A program made the position numbers and the translations under genes. This document shows positions 20,874 to 29,375 of a DNA stretch of 57,172 nt, one piece after another (position 1 is the stretch's first letter; every line of letters begins with the position of its first letter). The notes below the pieces were generated by a model, which saw only the letters and a list, made by a program, of their open reading frames with translations, was not told the origin of the DNA and ran no database searches. This DNA comes from Bacteroidota bacterium (GTDB lineage Bacteria > Bacteroidota > Bacteroidia > B-17B0 > Aurantibacillaceae), in contig JADJDM010000030.1 of NCBI GenBank assembly GCA_016702705.1, forward strand, positions 1-57,172, in the 5' to 3' direction.

Positions 20874-23360
20874 ATGAATACACCCATGAGTTTACTAGGA
20901 GGCATATATATATTTGGACAATGGAAAATAAAATGGATTTTCTATTTTGTCCTCAGCTTTTCAATTGCGCATAAATCATTTGCTTTTGATAATGTTCAAT
21001 TGCAGAAGAAAGTATTTGATTATTTAGTTAATTCTGATTTGCAAAGTGCAGACAGTGTTGTAAACAATGAGATTGTAAGTGAAAAGGCAAAAGGACAGAA
21101 TTTAAATTTATTTCAACTGTATTTAATTAAAGCCAATAATCATTTGCAATTTTCATTGATAGAAGAATTTAAAATGTATACTGATAGTGCCGAATGTTTT
21201 TTGATAAAAAAATTTCCGCAGGAAAACATTTACTCTACAAAAATTTATATTAATAGGAGTAAATATTATAGTTACAAAACAAATGGTAAAGAAGCCTGTA
21301 ATTGGGGAATTAAGGCTAAGAACACATGGTTAAACAAGAAAGCGGATTCAGATAAAATTGAGGCATATAAAATTTATTCTGTTTTAGGTACGGCTAGCCG
21401 AAATTACGCTAATGGGTCATATGATAACATTTTTAAATTTTTTGATACTGCCCTCGTATTGTATAACCAACAAACCCAAAAAGACCTCTATTCATTAGCT
21501 TTATTATATAAGGCAATAGCAAATGCTCATGGCGATAGATTTTCAATAGCCGAGAGAAGTAATGAGGGTAAAAAGTATCATTATGAAAAAGCAATTGAAT
21601 TGTTAGAAAAGGGGTTAAGTATACTTGAAACTAGTTATAAAAACGATTTACGTGATATTGCCTCTTTCCATTCGCTACTTGGTCTTTATCATTATTATGG
21701 AAAGAATTATAAAGAGTCGATTATACAATATAATAAATCAATCAAGGTTTTCAAAGGAATTGAATCAACAAATATAAAGTTTGATTTGCTTATCCCTTCT
21801 TACATGAACACAATTAATTTGATGTGTATGACAGAAGATTCACTTCAAATTAATTACTCCGAAAAGGAGATGGAAGAAAAGTATAATTTACTAATTGAAT
21901 CAGAAGAGTCTTTTGTAAATTTTGTAAGAAAAAGTAGTGATAAAGAAAAAAATGGTTTTGTAGATGTAAGTGGCATTTCTCCTTACAAATCAATTATACC
22001 AACATTATACCAATTGTATAGTAAATCAGGAAAGGAGAAATATGCTTATAAAATCTTTGAGTTTTCCGAAAAGTCAAAACAACTTCAAATTATCGCGAAA
22101 CAATCAGTTCATAATGTTAAAGCTAAAAAGGATGAAAGCATTTTGAATGGAAAAGTTATGGTTGAGGATATTCAAAGTAGCATTAGTAATGATGAAGCAC
22201 TAATAGAATATTTTTTAGTACAGAAGGTTTATTATTTCGATTTATATGCAATGATTATTACTAAGAACAAGTTTTCCGTCATAAAATTAAGAAATCCATT
22301 ACGGGAAAATTTTCAGTTCTTAGAAAGAAACGGCTCAGTAAACTCTTGGAACACAATGAGCCTGTTTAAGGCTCAATATTATAGAAATTACAAGTTGCAT
22401 CTTGAAGATATAGAACCAGTTTTGATAAATAAAATAAAAAAATTACTTATTGTACCAAGTGGAAGATCTATGGCGCTTAATTTTGAGTTGATGTTAAGTG
22501 ATACTTTAGGTAATGATTACAGAAACCTTAATTATTTAATAAAGAAATATGAAATTAGGTATTTGTTTAATGCTTCTTCTATTAATCAAGAGAGCAATTA
22601 TACCGATACTATTAAAACTGCGATGTTTGTTGCCCCAACATATAAAAACATTCGGTTTAGTGAAATTAAGGTACTATCAAATTATCTAACTAAATTCTCG
22701 AATAAAAACACTATCTTTTATAAAGGTGATACTATTAATAAAGAAACTATAGTAAGTAGCTTTGAAAAAAGCGACTTTTTATTTTTATGTGGGCACATGA
22801 ACACTTATTATTCAGGACCACCTGAACCTTGTTTTTATTTAGAGGATTCAAAATCAGATACCGGGAAAGCCGTAATAGCACCTAAAGACTTTATAGGAAA
22901 GAACCTAAATTCAAAATTAGTTTTCATCGCAGCATGCTCTGGCAATATTGGATTTGTTGACCAAGCAGAAGGAAATTTTTCATTCGCTCATACTTTTTTT
23001 AATAGTGGAGCGAAAAGTATTATCAGTAATGTTTTTGAGTTTGATGAATATGTTGGCAAAAAAATCATTGAAGATTTCTTTCTAAATTTAAAAGAAGGAA
23101 GTACAAAATCAACTGCATTACGAGATGCTAAACTCAGTTATATAGCCCAATGCAATACAAGTAAAGAATGTAATCCTGCACTTTGGGGTTCTCTGGTAAT
23201 TTACGGAAATGACAATCCATTGGTTTTTGGAAACAAGGAAAGTTACTTTAACCTTTGGACTTACGCAGCTTTAGTAATTGCAGGTTTTACTCTTGTCTAT
23301 TACGCTATTCGAAAACCTCTTTATAAATGGTTGAAGCGTCGTTCTGACGTTGATTATTAG
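20874..23360 (+). CDS. Membrane-anchored TPR-CHAT (caspase-like) protease
   Basis: About 828 residues from the ATG at 20874; a TTG one codon before or the ATG at 20886 are alternatives. An N-terminal signal helix (WIFYFVLSFSIAHKSFAF) is followed by about 400 residues of helical TPR-like repeats, then a CHAT domain (about 560-785). Catalytic His of FLCGHM is encoded at 22794-22796 and catalytic Cys of FIAACSGN at 22935-22937. Downstream are GNFSFAHTFFNSGAKSII and ALWGSLVIYGND, both family hallmarks. A membrane helix near the end (YAALVIAGFTLVYYAI) precedes a basic tail RKPLYKWLKRR, so the TPR and CHAT parts should face the periplasm. Its 3' end overlaps the anti-sigma gene by 56 bp, tail-to-tail. 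Substrate unknown; the neighbouring anti-sigma is a candidate. Confidence 0.88.
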   Translation: MNTPMSLLGGIYIFGQWKIKWIFYFVLSFSIAHKSFAFDNVQLQKKVFDYLVNSDLQSADSVVNNEIVSEKAKGQNLNLFQLYLIKANNHLQFSLIEEFKMYTDSAECFLIKKFPQENIYSTKIYINRSKYYSYKTNGKEACNWGIKAKNTWLNKKADSDKIEAYKIYSVLGTASRNYANGSYDNIFKFFDTALVLYNQQTQKDLYSLALLYKAIANAHGDRFSIAERSNEGKKYHYEKAIELLEKGLSILETSYKNDLRDIASFHSLLGLYHYYGKNYKESIIQYNKSIKVFKGIESTNIKFDLLIPSYMNTINLMCMTEDSLQINYSEKEMEEKYNLLIESEESFVNFVRKSSDKEKNGFVDVSGISPYKSIIPTLYQLYSKSGKEKYAYKIFEFSEKSKQLQIIAKQSVHNVKAKKDESILNGKVMVEDIQSSISNDEALIEYFLVQKVYYFDLYAMIITKNKFSVIKLRNPLRENFQFLERNGSVNSWNTMSLFKAQYYRNYKLHLEDIEPVLINKIKKLLIVPSGRSMALNFELMLSDTLGNDYRNLNYLIKKYEIRYLFNASSINQESNYTDTIKTAMFVAPTYKNIRFSEIKVLSNYLTKFSNKNTIFYKGDTINKETIVSSFEKSDFLFLCGHMNTYYSGPPEPCFYLEDSKSDTGKAVIAPKDFIGKNLNSKLVFIAACSGNIGFVDQAEGNFSFAHTFFNSGAKSIISNVFEFDEYVGKKIIEDFFLNLKEGSTKSTALRDAKLSYIAQCNTSKECNPALWGSLVIYGNDNPLVFGNKESYFNLWTYAALVIAGFTLVYYAIRKPLYKWLKRRSDVDY

Positions 23361-23985
23361 TGACTTTAAGTTGCAATAATATACTCTGCGCCTTCTCTTT
23401 TTTACCTAAGCAAAGATTAGCTATTGCCATGTTGTACTGCGCGTCGTTATAATAAACTGAGCTAGAAGTTATCTGAGTTTGATAGTTAAGTGCGTTTTCA
23501 TAATTCTTCTTTATCATATTAAGTTCAGAAAGATAAAACAGTACCGTATCATTTGTGTTGGTTTGTTCAAGCTGGTTATAAAGTAATTCGGCTTTATCAT
23601 AATTCCCTTTTACAAACTCACTATTAGCATTAGCTAAATTATTTATAGAACCACCCATGTAGTTCGGCATTCCAATATCTTTTATGTAGTATTTACTATA
23701 ATCAGATTTGAAATAGAATAAACTTACAATAGAAAGCCCTATTAATAAAACAATTCCAGCGGCAATTTTTAAGCTAAGATTATTTTTTTTAGCAGGTTGA
23801 AATGGAGTGTTTAAATAGCTATTAATACTTTCAATATCATAATTGCAATCTTTTGCTAAATTTTTAAGTCCAATCAATCGTTCATCTTTGCCATTATATA
23901 ATTTTATTTTATTAATAAACACTAAATGTTGCGAAGAATCTCCCAACATCACTAAATATTCCTGATATGTTGTATTTTCAACCAT
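23305..23985 (-). CDS. Membrane protein with anti-sigma-like layout and periplasmic TPRs
   Basis: 226 residues: a cytoplasmic N-terminus of about 70 residues, one helix (LKIAAGIVLLIGLSIVSLFYF, about 72-92), then a periplasmic part with two or three TPR-like repeats (AELLYNQLEQ, NYENALNYQTQI, AQYNMAIANLCLGKKEKA). The ATG at 23985 follows the repaired sigma-factor stop by one base, the tight coupling expected for a sigma/anti-sigma pair. The N-terminus has no zinc-binding HxxxCxxC motif, so it would not be a classical ZAS anti-sigma. Role is inferred from layout and context. Confidence 0.65.
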   Translation of the reverse strand: MVENTTYQEYLVMLGDSSQHLVFINKIKLYNGKDERLIGLKNLAKDCNYDIESINSYLNTPFQPAKKNNLSLKIAAGIVLLIGLSIVSLFYFKSDYSKYYIKDIGMPNYMGGSINNLANANSEFVKGNYDKAELLYNQLEQTNTNDTVLFYLSELNMIKKNYENALNYQTQITSSSVYYNDAQYNMAIANLCLGKKEKAQSILLQLKVTNNQRQNDASTIYKEVFE

Positions 23986-23986
23986 G

Positions 23987-24471
23987 TTATTTATAAAGAT
24001 GATAAAATTTTTGACACTTTTTGCGACTTTCGCTTAATGTGTTTCTAACCGTATTGTAGCTAATATTTAACTTCACACTTATTTCCTCATTTTTATAACC
24101 TTGTAAATTTAACTCCATTATTTCCTTTTCTCGCGAGGAGGAAGCCTAATAATAATTACTTTATAAAGTTCGTTTTCAAAGGCTTTCGTTTTATCAAAAC
24201 TAATAACTTTAGAAAAATGTTCTATAAATTTTAAACCTGTTTTTTTCTTGGCAATTTTATCCAAGCATCTGTGTTTTATAGCTACGTTGCAGTATGCCTT
24301 TAGTTCTTCAGGGTTATTTATTGTAATATAAGTTTCAGACTCATATATTTTTAAAAACAAGTCTTGAACCACGTCTTGAGCATCTTCCTTGTTATTTAAG
24401 TAGTAATAAGCCAATAATAGCATTTCCTTACTAAGTTGTTGGTATATGTGTTTAAATTGGTCGGAAGACAT
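23987..24471 (-). CDS. ECF-type RNA polymerase sigma factor (one frameshift)
   Basis: About 161 residues when repaired. Region 2 is clear: AYYYLNNKEDAQDVVQDLFLKIYE. The printed frame stops at LPPREKRK, but one extra A in the run complementary to 24126-24129 continues it as EKEIMELNLQGYKNEEIS, then NISYNTVRNTLSESRKK, a normal region 4 helix-turn-helix, with a stop at 23987-23989. It starts upstream of the anti-sigma-like gene, giving a two-gene operon. A palindrome lies 75 bp upstream of its start. The target promoters cannot be predicted from this window. Confidence 0.8.
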
Positions 24472-24546
24472 AAAACGAAATTAAAAAATATTTTAACGCG
24501 AGTAGTACAAAATTGCTTTTGCCCCGTTTATTCGTGTAAATGCATG

Positions 24547-24567
24547 TACTGAACTCTCAGTTCAGTA
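24547..24567. promoter_or_regulatory. Perfect palindrome, possible operator
   Basis: Arms TACTGAACT and AGTTCAGTA around the centre CTC: nine perfect base pairs. It lies in the divergent region between the sigma gene (start 24471) and the small HTH gene (start 24593), 26 bp from the latter, so it could control either. Length and symmetry suit a dimeric HTH regulator. A hairpin in the leader RNA is the alternative. Confidence 0.5.
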
Positions 24568-24592
24568 TAGAGTGTTTAATTTGTATTGCTAT

Positions 24593-24814
24593 ATGGATGT
24601 TAGAAAAATTAAGAAAATAAATGATTTAATTAAAAAGCGGCATGGAAACGCCAAACAAATAGCCGAGCGTATTGAAATAAGCGAACGCACAGTTTATAAG
24701 TATATAGCTTATATGAAGGATGAATTAAAAGCGCCAATTATTTTTAATTCGTTTAAAAATAGATACGAGTTTGAAAGTAACGGGGAGATTGATATTAAAT
24801 GGAAAGAGGAGTAA
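24593..24814 (+). CDS. Small stand-alone helix-turn-helix DNA-binding protein
   Basis: 73 residues from the ATG at 24593 (MDVRKIKKIN); an upstream start at 24572 would add MFNLYCY. Nearly the whole protein is one winged HTH of the HTH_11 type: KKRHGNAKQIAERIEISERTVYKYIAYMKDEL followed by a wing-like APIIFNSFKNRYEF. It lacks the WYL or effector domain that usually follows this HTH. It may bind the palindrome just upstream. It is divergent from the sigma gene and 25 bp before a lipoprotein gene. Confidence 0.7.
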   Translation: MDVRKIKKINDLIKKRHGNAKQIAERIEISERTVYKYIAYMKDELKAPIIFNSFKNRYEFESNGEIDIKWKEE

Positions 24815-24839
24815 AACTGATAATAATTAAAATCAAATT

Positions 24840-25463
24840 ATGAAAAACAGAAAGCTAATTGTGTATTTATTTGGGATTACCCTAATGGTAGTGTCTTGCT
24901 CCCAATCAAAAGAAGAAAAGCTTAGAGGCAATTGGTGGTATTCTGATGCTACTGGAGATATGATTAAATTCGAGGACGACAAAAATCTTTTATATATTAA
25001 CGAAAAAGACAAGTCGCCATATGAAATTATAGGCGATTCATTAAAAATCACATCTAGAGATTATTTAAAGGAAATTACAGACAACTCTTTTGATGAAAAC
25101 GGATTCTCAAGCGAAACAGTTGAAAAATCGTACAAAACTGCGGTTTGGATAATTAGTACACTAAATGATTCTGAACTCGTTATTAAGAATGCCGACAAAA
25201 TAGGTTATTTTAAAATTGCAAAGCAGCCCGATTTTTTAGTTGGGAAATGGAAAGGTATAAAAAATGGCGAGAAAATCCGATTGAATTTTAGAATTAACAA
25301 TGAATTAATCTTAAAGGAAAAGGACGAAAAGAAAGAATTTAAGTATACAATTAAGGGAAATAAAATCATATTTGATTCGGGGGAGTATGAATATACTCTG
25401 TCGAAGGATAAAAATCATTTGGAGTTAAAAGGTAATGTAGAATTTATTCTCGATAGAAAATAA
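24840..25463 (+). CDS. Lipoprotein with two lipocalin-like halves
   Basis: 207 residues with lipobox MVVSCSQ at about 17-23. Two halves each open with a G-x-W motif (LRGNWWYSD near 30 and LVGKWKGIKNG near 133) followed by short beta strands, which resembles the small lipocalin-like domains common in Bacteroidota lipoproteins. Function unknown. It follows the HTH gene by 25 bp on the same strand and may be co-expressed with it. Confidence 0.6.
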   Translation: MKNRKLIVYLFGITLMVVSCSQSKEEKLRGNWWYSDATGDMIKFEDDKNLLYINEKDKSPYEIIGDSLKITSRDYLKEITDNSFDENGFSSETVEKSYKTAVWIISTLNDSELVIKNADKIGYFKIAKQPDFLVGKWKGIKNGEKIRLNFRINNELILKEKDEKKEFKYTIKGNKIIFDSGEYEYTLSKDKNHLELKGNVEFILDRK

Positions 25464-25506
25464 AGTTGATGAGGAAGCGATATTCGTGTAACTAATAAAA
25501 ATAATT

Positions 25507-26490
25507 ATGAAGAATAAGTTAATGTTATTGGCGTTTTTTTATTTCACATCACAATCGTGTTTAAAAGCGCAAACCACTTTTTATCAGAGCGAACTTCAAG
25601 GACTTGATGGGTATTATTCCGTTGGAAGTATAATTACTAGTAAAAAAATGGGAGAAAAGAAAATGTATTATAACTTGAAGGAAAACCAAAAAGAAAAGCT
25701 TACCAAAGAAACTTTTTATGAGGCAACAAAAATTATTAAGGGAGAGTTTAATACATTTAAATTTGAATCAACAGGGTTGACAGACGATTTTTTCCTAAGG
25801 GAAATTTATAATGGGAATCAATTATCAGGGTTTGTTCAAGTGGAAAACTTGAATGATACAATTCCAATGGACATGGGCGGCCCACTTGGAGGATCAAACA
25901 ATTTCGTAAAAATAATTCCAACCTTTACTCCAAAAACACAAAAGGCAAAATTTAAGGATTGGAACGCAGCGATACAAAAATATAATATTGAAAACCCATC
26001 GTCTAGTTCATTGCCTTATATCAATAGTGAAGAAGGTTTTGAAAACGCCAGCGCATCTTCTACATTAAGCCCTCAAGGAAAATACAGCTATAATGCTCAA
26101 AATCTGATTGACGATAGTCCCTTAACTGCATGGGTAGAAGGAAAAGATGATTATGGTATTGGTGAAAGTATTGAAATAACAAAAAACTATGTTTCAGGAA
26201 TCTCAATTTATAATGGACATCAGGCATCACAGTCAAGTTTTATAAATAATAGCAGAGTAAAATCCTTGACTATGTTAATAAATGGAGTTGAGGCTTGTAA
26301 GCTTGAGCTTGAGGATAAAATGGATTTTCAAAAATTTGACACAAAGGAGTTTTTAACCTTGTTTGACGCTTATGTTACCCCTGAGTTAGAGGCTGAGCAG
26401 AAGAAAATTAAAATCAAATTTGTTATTACCGACATATACAAAGGTTTAAAATTTAAAGACACTTGTATAACAGAAATCTCGGATTTTTAG
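25507..26490 (+). CDS. Secreted protein with NADase-type glycan-binding (discoidin-like) domain
   Basis: 327 residues with a signal peptide ending at about CLKAQTT. The first half is unassigned. Residues from about 185 read YSYNAQNLIDDSPLTAWVEGKDDYGIGESIEI, the characteristic start of the NADase-type glycan-binding beta sandwich, followed by strand patterns with SGISIYNGHQ and VKSLTMLING. No NADase catalytic domain is attached. It probably binds carbohydrate outside the inner membrane. Confidence 0.7.
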   Translation: MKNKLMLLAFFYFTSQSCLKAQTTFYQSELQGLDGYYSVGSIITSKKMGEKKMYYNLKENQKEKLTKETFYEATKIIKGEFNTFKFESTGLTDDFFLREIYNGNQLSGFVQVENLNDTIPMDMGGPLGGSNNFVKIIPTFTPKTQKAKFKDWNAAIQKYNIENPSSSSLPYINSEEGFENASASSTLSPQGKYSYNAQNLIDDSPLTAWVEGKDDYGIGESIEITKNYVSGISIYNGHQASQSSFINNSRVKSLTMLINGVEACKLELEDKMDFQKFDTKEFLTLFDAYVTPELEAEQKKIKIKFVITDIYKGLKFKDTCITEISDF

Positions 26491-26524
26491 TTTTTACTTG
26501 ATATTAATTCTAAATTTATTTACC

Positions 26525-28186
26525 ATGGAAAAAAAATTACTACTTCTATTAAGCGTATTATCATTATCTTCTTACGCACAAATTCCTAATTACATTCCTA
26601 CAAATGGATTAGTTGCTTATTACCCATTTAATGGTAACGCAAATGATGAAAGTGCGAATAATAACAATGGTATAGTTAATGGAGCTTCTTTAACCTCTGA
26701 TAGATTCAGCAACCCAAATAGCGCGTATAGTTTTTATAGTAGTAATGATTTCATTGAAATACCAACAACTGGGGGGCAATTTAATTCACAACAATATACT
26801 ATTTCCTATTGGTTTAAAAGCAATCAAAGCGCTTCAAGTGGGAGCGGCGGACCAAACATAAATCCAGCGATTATTTCACGGTTAAATGTAGGTGGCCCGA
26901 GTGCTAATCAACCAACTCACGTAAATAATTTTTGTGTTTATGAAATAGTAGGAAGTAATACATTTAACACCCCAGCAAATGGAGTTGCTACTTTAAGTAA
27001 CACAACCCTAGGGAATGTATGGAATCATATTGTATTTGTAGTAAATGCGGATTCAACAATTTCTTATTTAAATGGCATTAAGATTGGCGCAAATTTAAAT
27101 GTAGGGAGTGTTACTTTCCAGCCTTATCCTATTAGACTAGGAAGGTCTCAGCACACATATTGGAAGGATTTTTCGGGAGAGCTCGACGATGTCGGTTTTT
27201 GGAATAGAGCTTTAACGGCAAACGAAATAAATAACATTTATACCGGAATAAGTTTAGCTTGTACAACTCCTGATATAGCATCAAATTTAATAGCTCAATA
27301 TGATTTTTTAGGTAACGCAAATGATTTAAGTGGTAATGGAAATAATGGAGTTGTAAACGGAGCAACATTAACCAATGACAGATTTGGTAATCCCAATAGC
27401 GCTTATCATTTTAATGGTGCAGGTAATATTGCACTTTCAAGCATTCAATTTAATTCGTATTTGAATTCTGGTTTTACAGTTTCTTATTGGTATACAATGG
27501 AGGACTCCACAATTGGTGGTGCTGCAGGAACACATTTTATGTTAACGAATTATGATGGTGTTAATGGTGTACAATTAGCTTATTATTCATCAAATACTGG
27601 AGATAATACCTTTCGACATAGCATTAGAACAAGTACCGCAAGCACACCTGAAATTAACTTTAATTTAGTTATACATCAAAATTACAATTCTTGGAGACAT
27701 GCAGTATACGTTTGGAACCCTCCAGCATTGCAAACCTATATTAATGGTGTATTCATAGATTCACAATCAAATAGTGGAATTAATGATTTGTCTGTTTGTT
27801 GTTCAATTGTAACAATGTTAGGGTCTAATTGGAACAACGCTAGTAATCATTCAGGGAAGCTTGATGATATCCGTATATATGGAAGAGCTTTAAGTGAGTG
27901 TGATATAGATAGTTTATACAATCTAACATCTAATCCAATTGGAATTAAAAGTAATGAAACCGAAAAGTCGAGTGTTAAATTTTATCCCAATCCAACAACT
28001 GGAAAAATCACACTCGATGGCATACAAAATGCTGAAGTAAAAATATTTAACCAGCTAGGGCAACTAGTTCTTTTGAAAACAATAATCAATGGGCAAATAG
28101 ATGTTTTTGAGTTGGAAAGTGGAGTTTATTTCTTAGAGCTAAACCATCAAGGTATACCTAGTAGATGTAAAATTTTGAAAGAATAA
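26525..28186 (+). CDS. Secreted protein with two LamG domains and T9SS sorting domain
   Basis: Start at 26525 (MEKKLLLLLSVLSLSSYAQ, a clean signal peptide) rather than the frame's first codon at 26498. About 553 residues. Two LamG/concanavalin-like domains begin with matching segments, VAYYPFNGNANDESANNNNG and IAQYDFLGNANDLSGNGNNG, and both end in LDD(V/I) strands with GRAL or NRAL. The C-terminal 75 residues are a type A T9SS domain: FYPNPTTGKITLDG, IFNQLGQ, LESGVYFLEL. Likely a surface adhesin or sugar-binding protein. Confidence 0.85.
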   Translation: MEKKLLLLLSVLSLSSYAQIPNYIPTNGLVAYYPFNGNANDESANNNNGIVNGASLTSDRFSNPNSAYSFYSSNDFIEIPTTGGQFNSQQYTISYWFKSNQSASSGSGGPNINPAIISRLNVGGPSANQPTHVNNFCVYEIVGSNTFNTPANGVATLSNTTLGNVWNHIVFVVNADSTISYLNGIKIGANLNVGSVTFQPYPIRLGRSQHTYWKDFSGELDDVGFWNRALTANEINNIYTGISLACTTPDIASNLIAQYDFLGNANDLSGNGNNGVVNGATLTNDRFGNPNSAYHFNGAGNIALSSIQFNSYLNSGFTVSYWYTMEDSTIGGAAGTHFMLTNYDGVNGVQLAYYSSNTGDNTFRHSIRTSTASTPEINFNLVIHQNYNSWRHAVYVWNPPALQTYINGVFIDSQSNSGINDLSVCCSIVTMLGSNWNNASNHSGKLDDIRIYGRALSECDIDSLYNLTSNPIGIKSNETEKSSVKFYPNPTTGKITLDGIQNAEVKIFNQLGQLVLLKTIINGQIDVFELESGVYFLELNHQGIPSRCKILKE

Positions 28187-28216
28187 ATTAACAAGAAATT
28201 ATTTGTACTCTTAAAT

Positions 28217-28320
28217 CAGTATTCGTTAATCCTTGTTCAATATTCATTTTGTACTAGTAAGCATCCTTATTCGTAAGCAATTCGTAGCATTCGTATATTC
28301 GTAAAGAGATTTGTAATCCA
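28217..28320. repeat. Intergenic ATTCGT repeat, locus C
   Basis: A clear reverse half-unit (28262-28319) with ATTCGT at 28269, 28280, 28289 and 28297, ending in TTTGTAATCC a few bases from the GT9 stop. A degenerate left half lies at 28217-28260. Confidence 0.7.
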
Positions 28321-28327
28321 TAATTAC

Positions 28328-29288
28328 CTAAAATATCGAATTAACATCAATATCCCTCATGCATTTGAAATGTCCCTTAGGACACTTGTGATACCCTAGC
28401 TTAGAACATGGGCGGCAGGTTAAACCTTTTACTTCATGAATAACACTATTCTCCCCAGGTAAATAAGGATACATTCCAAACTCCTTTACTGTATTACCCC
28501 ACAATGAATGAATTTCTTTTTTAAATGCCGAAGCAATATGCATTAAACCTGTATCTGAACTAATTACTTTATTACATTGCTCAATAATAGAAGCCGATTG
28601 ATTTAAATTTAATTTACCACAAGCATTAAATACTTTATCAGGGAATTGATTTTGTAATGCTGTCGCCAATTTCCTTTTCATCAGGGCCACCTAGTAATAC
28701 AATAGGTTTGTTTGATGCATTTATGATTTCGATAATTTTTTCTTTCGGAATTTGTTTAGTGAAATAAGAACCCCCTGCTACTAATGAATGGTATCCGTTT
28801 TTGAAATTAGTTGGTAAAAATTCATTAATGCTAACTTTATCTTTTTCGGGAATAAAATAATCTAATCCTTTGTTATCGCTCTTAACGCCAAGATGAGAAA
28901 GCGTTTCAAAGTACCTATCAACTATATGAACATTGGGCAATCTATTCTTTTTGAATTGAACCAATACCCACTTTTCAAAATTTAATTTATTGAATGATTT
29001 AGATGGGCGGTGTAAAGCAGATTTTAAACGTAAACTTCTAACATTATGATGCAAATCAATAACCCAATCGTAGTTTTCTTTTTTTAGTTCCTTAGTGATT
29101 TCTGTTAAGGAATTATCAATCGTAAAAAGCTTTGTTATATAAGGATTATGCTCAATAACCCCCGCGAATTTTTTTTTGGTTACATAATGTATTTCAACAT
29201 CTGTTAACTGCTCTTTAGTGCAACGCAAGAGCGGACTTGTTAAAACAATGTCGCCAATGGAAGAAAAACGTATGAACAATATTTTCAC
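28328..29288 (-). CDS. Glycosyltransferase family 9 (heptosyltransferase-like), one frameshift
   Basis: Lipopolysaccharide-type glycosyltransferase with two Rossmann domains. N-terminal MKILFIRFSSIGDIVLTSPL and RSLRLKSALHRPSKSFNK are typical of family 9. The C-terminal part carries SSDTGLMHIASAFKKEIHSLWG, the nucleotide-sugar binding region. The frame breaks near 28642, where CCC should probably be CC (an insertion, unlike the other errors), joining LGGPDEKEIGDSITKSIP to DKVFNACGKLNL. About 319 residues when joined. A Cys cluster (TCRPCSKLGYHKCPKGHFKC) near the end is common in this subgroup. Confidence 0.85.
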
Positions 29289-29375
29289 TAAAAATGCTTT
29301 GTTGCAAAGTTACTATTTTGTTGGTATATCTTGTATTGTTATTTCGTAACATTCCATACCTTTTTATACTTAATT

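Noticed and set aside
20874..23360. The TPR-CHAT gene as part of a type III-E CRISPR (Craspase) system
   Set aside because: No gRAMP/Cas7-11, no Cas1 or array is nearby, and the protein has membrane anchors not found in Csx29. Only the protease/anti-sigma/sigma outline is similar.
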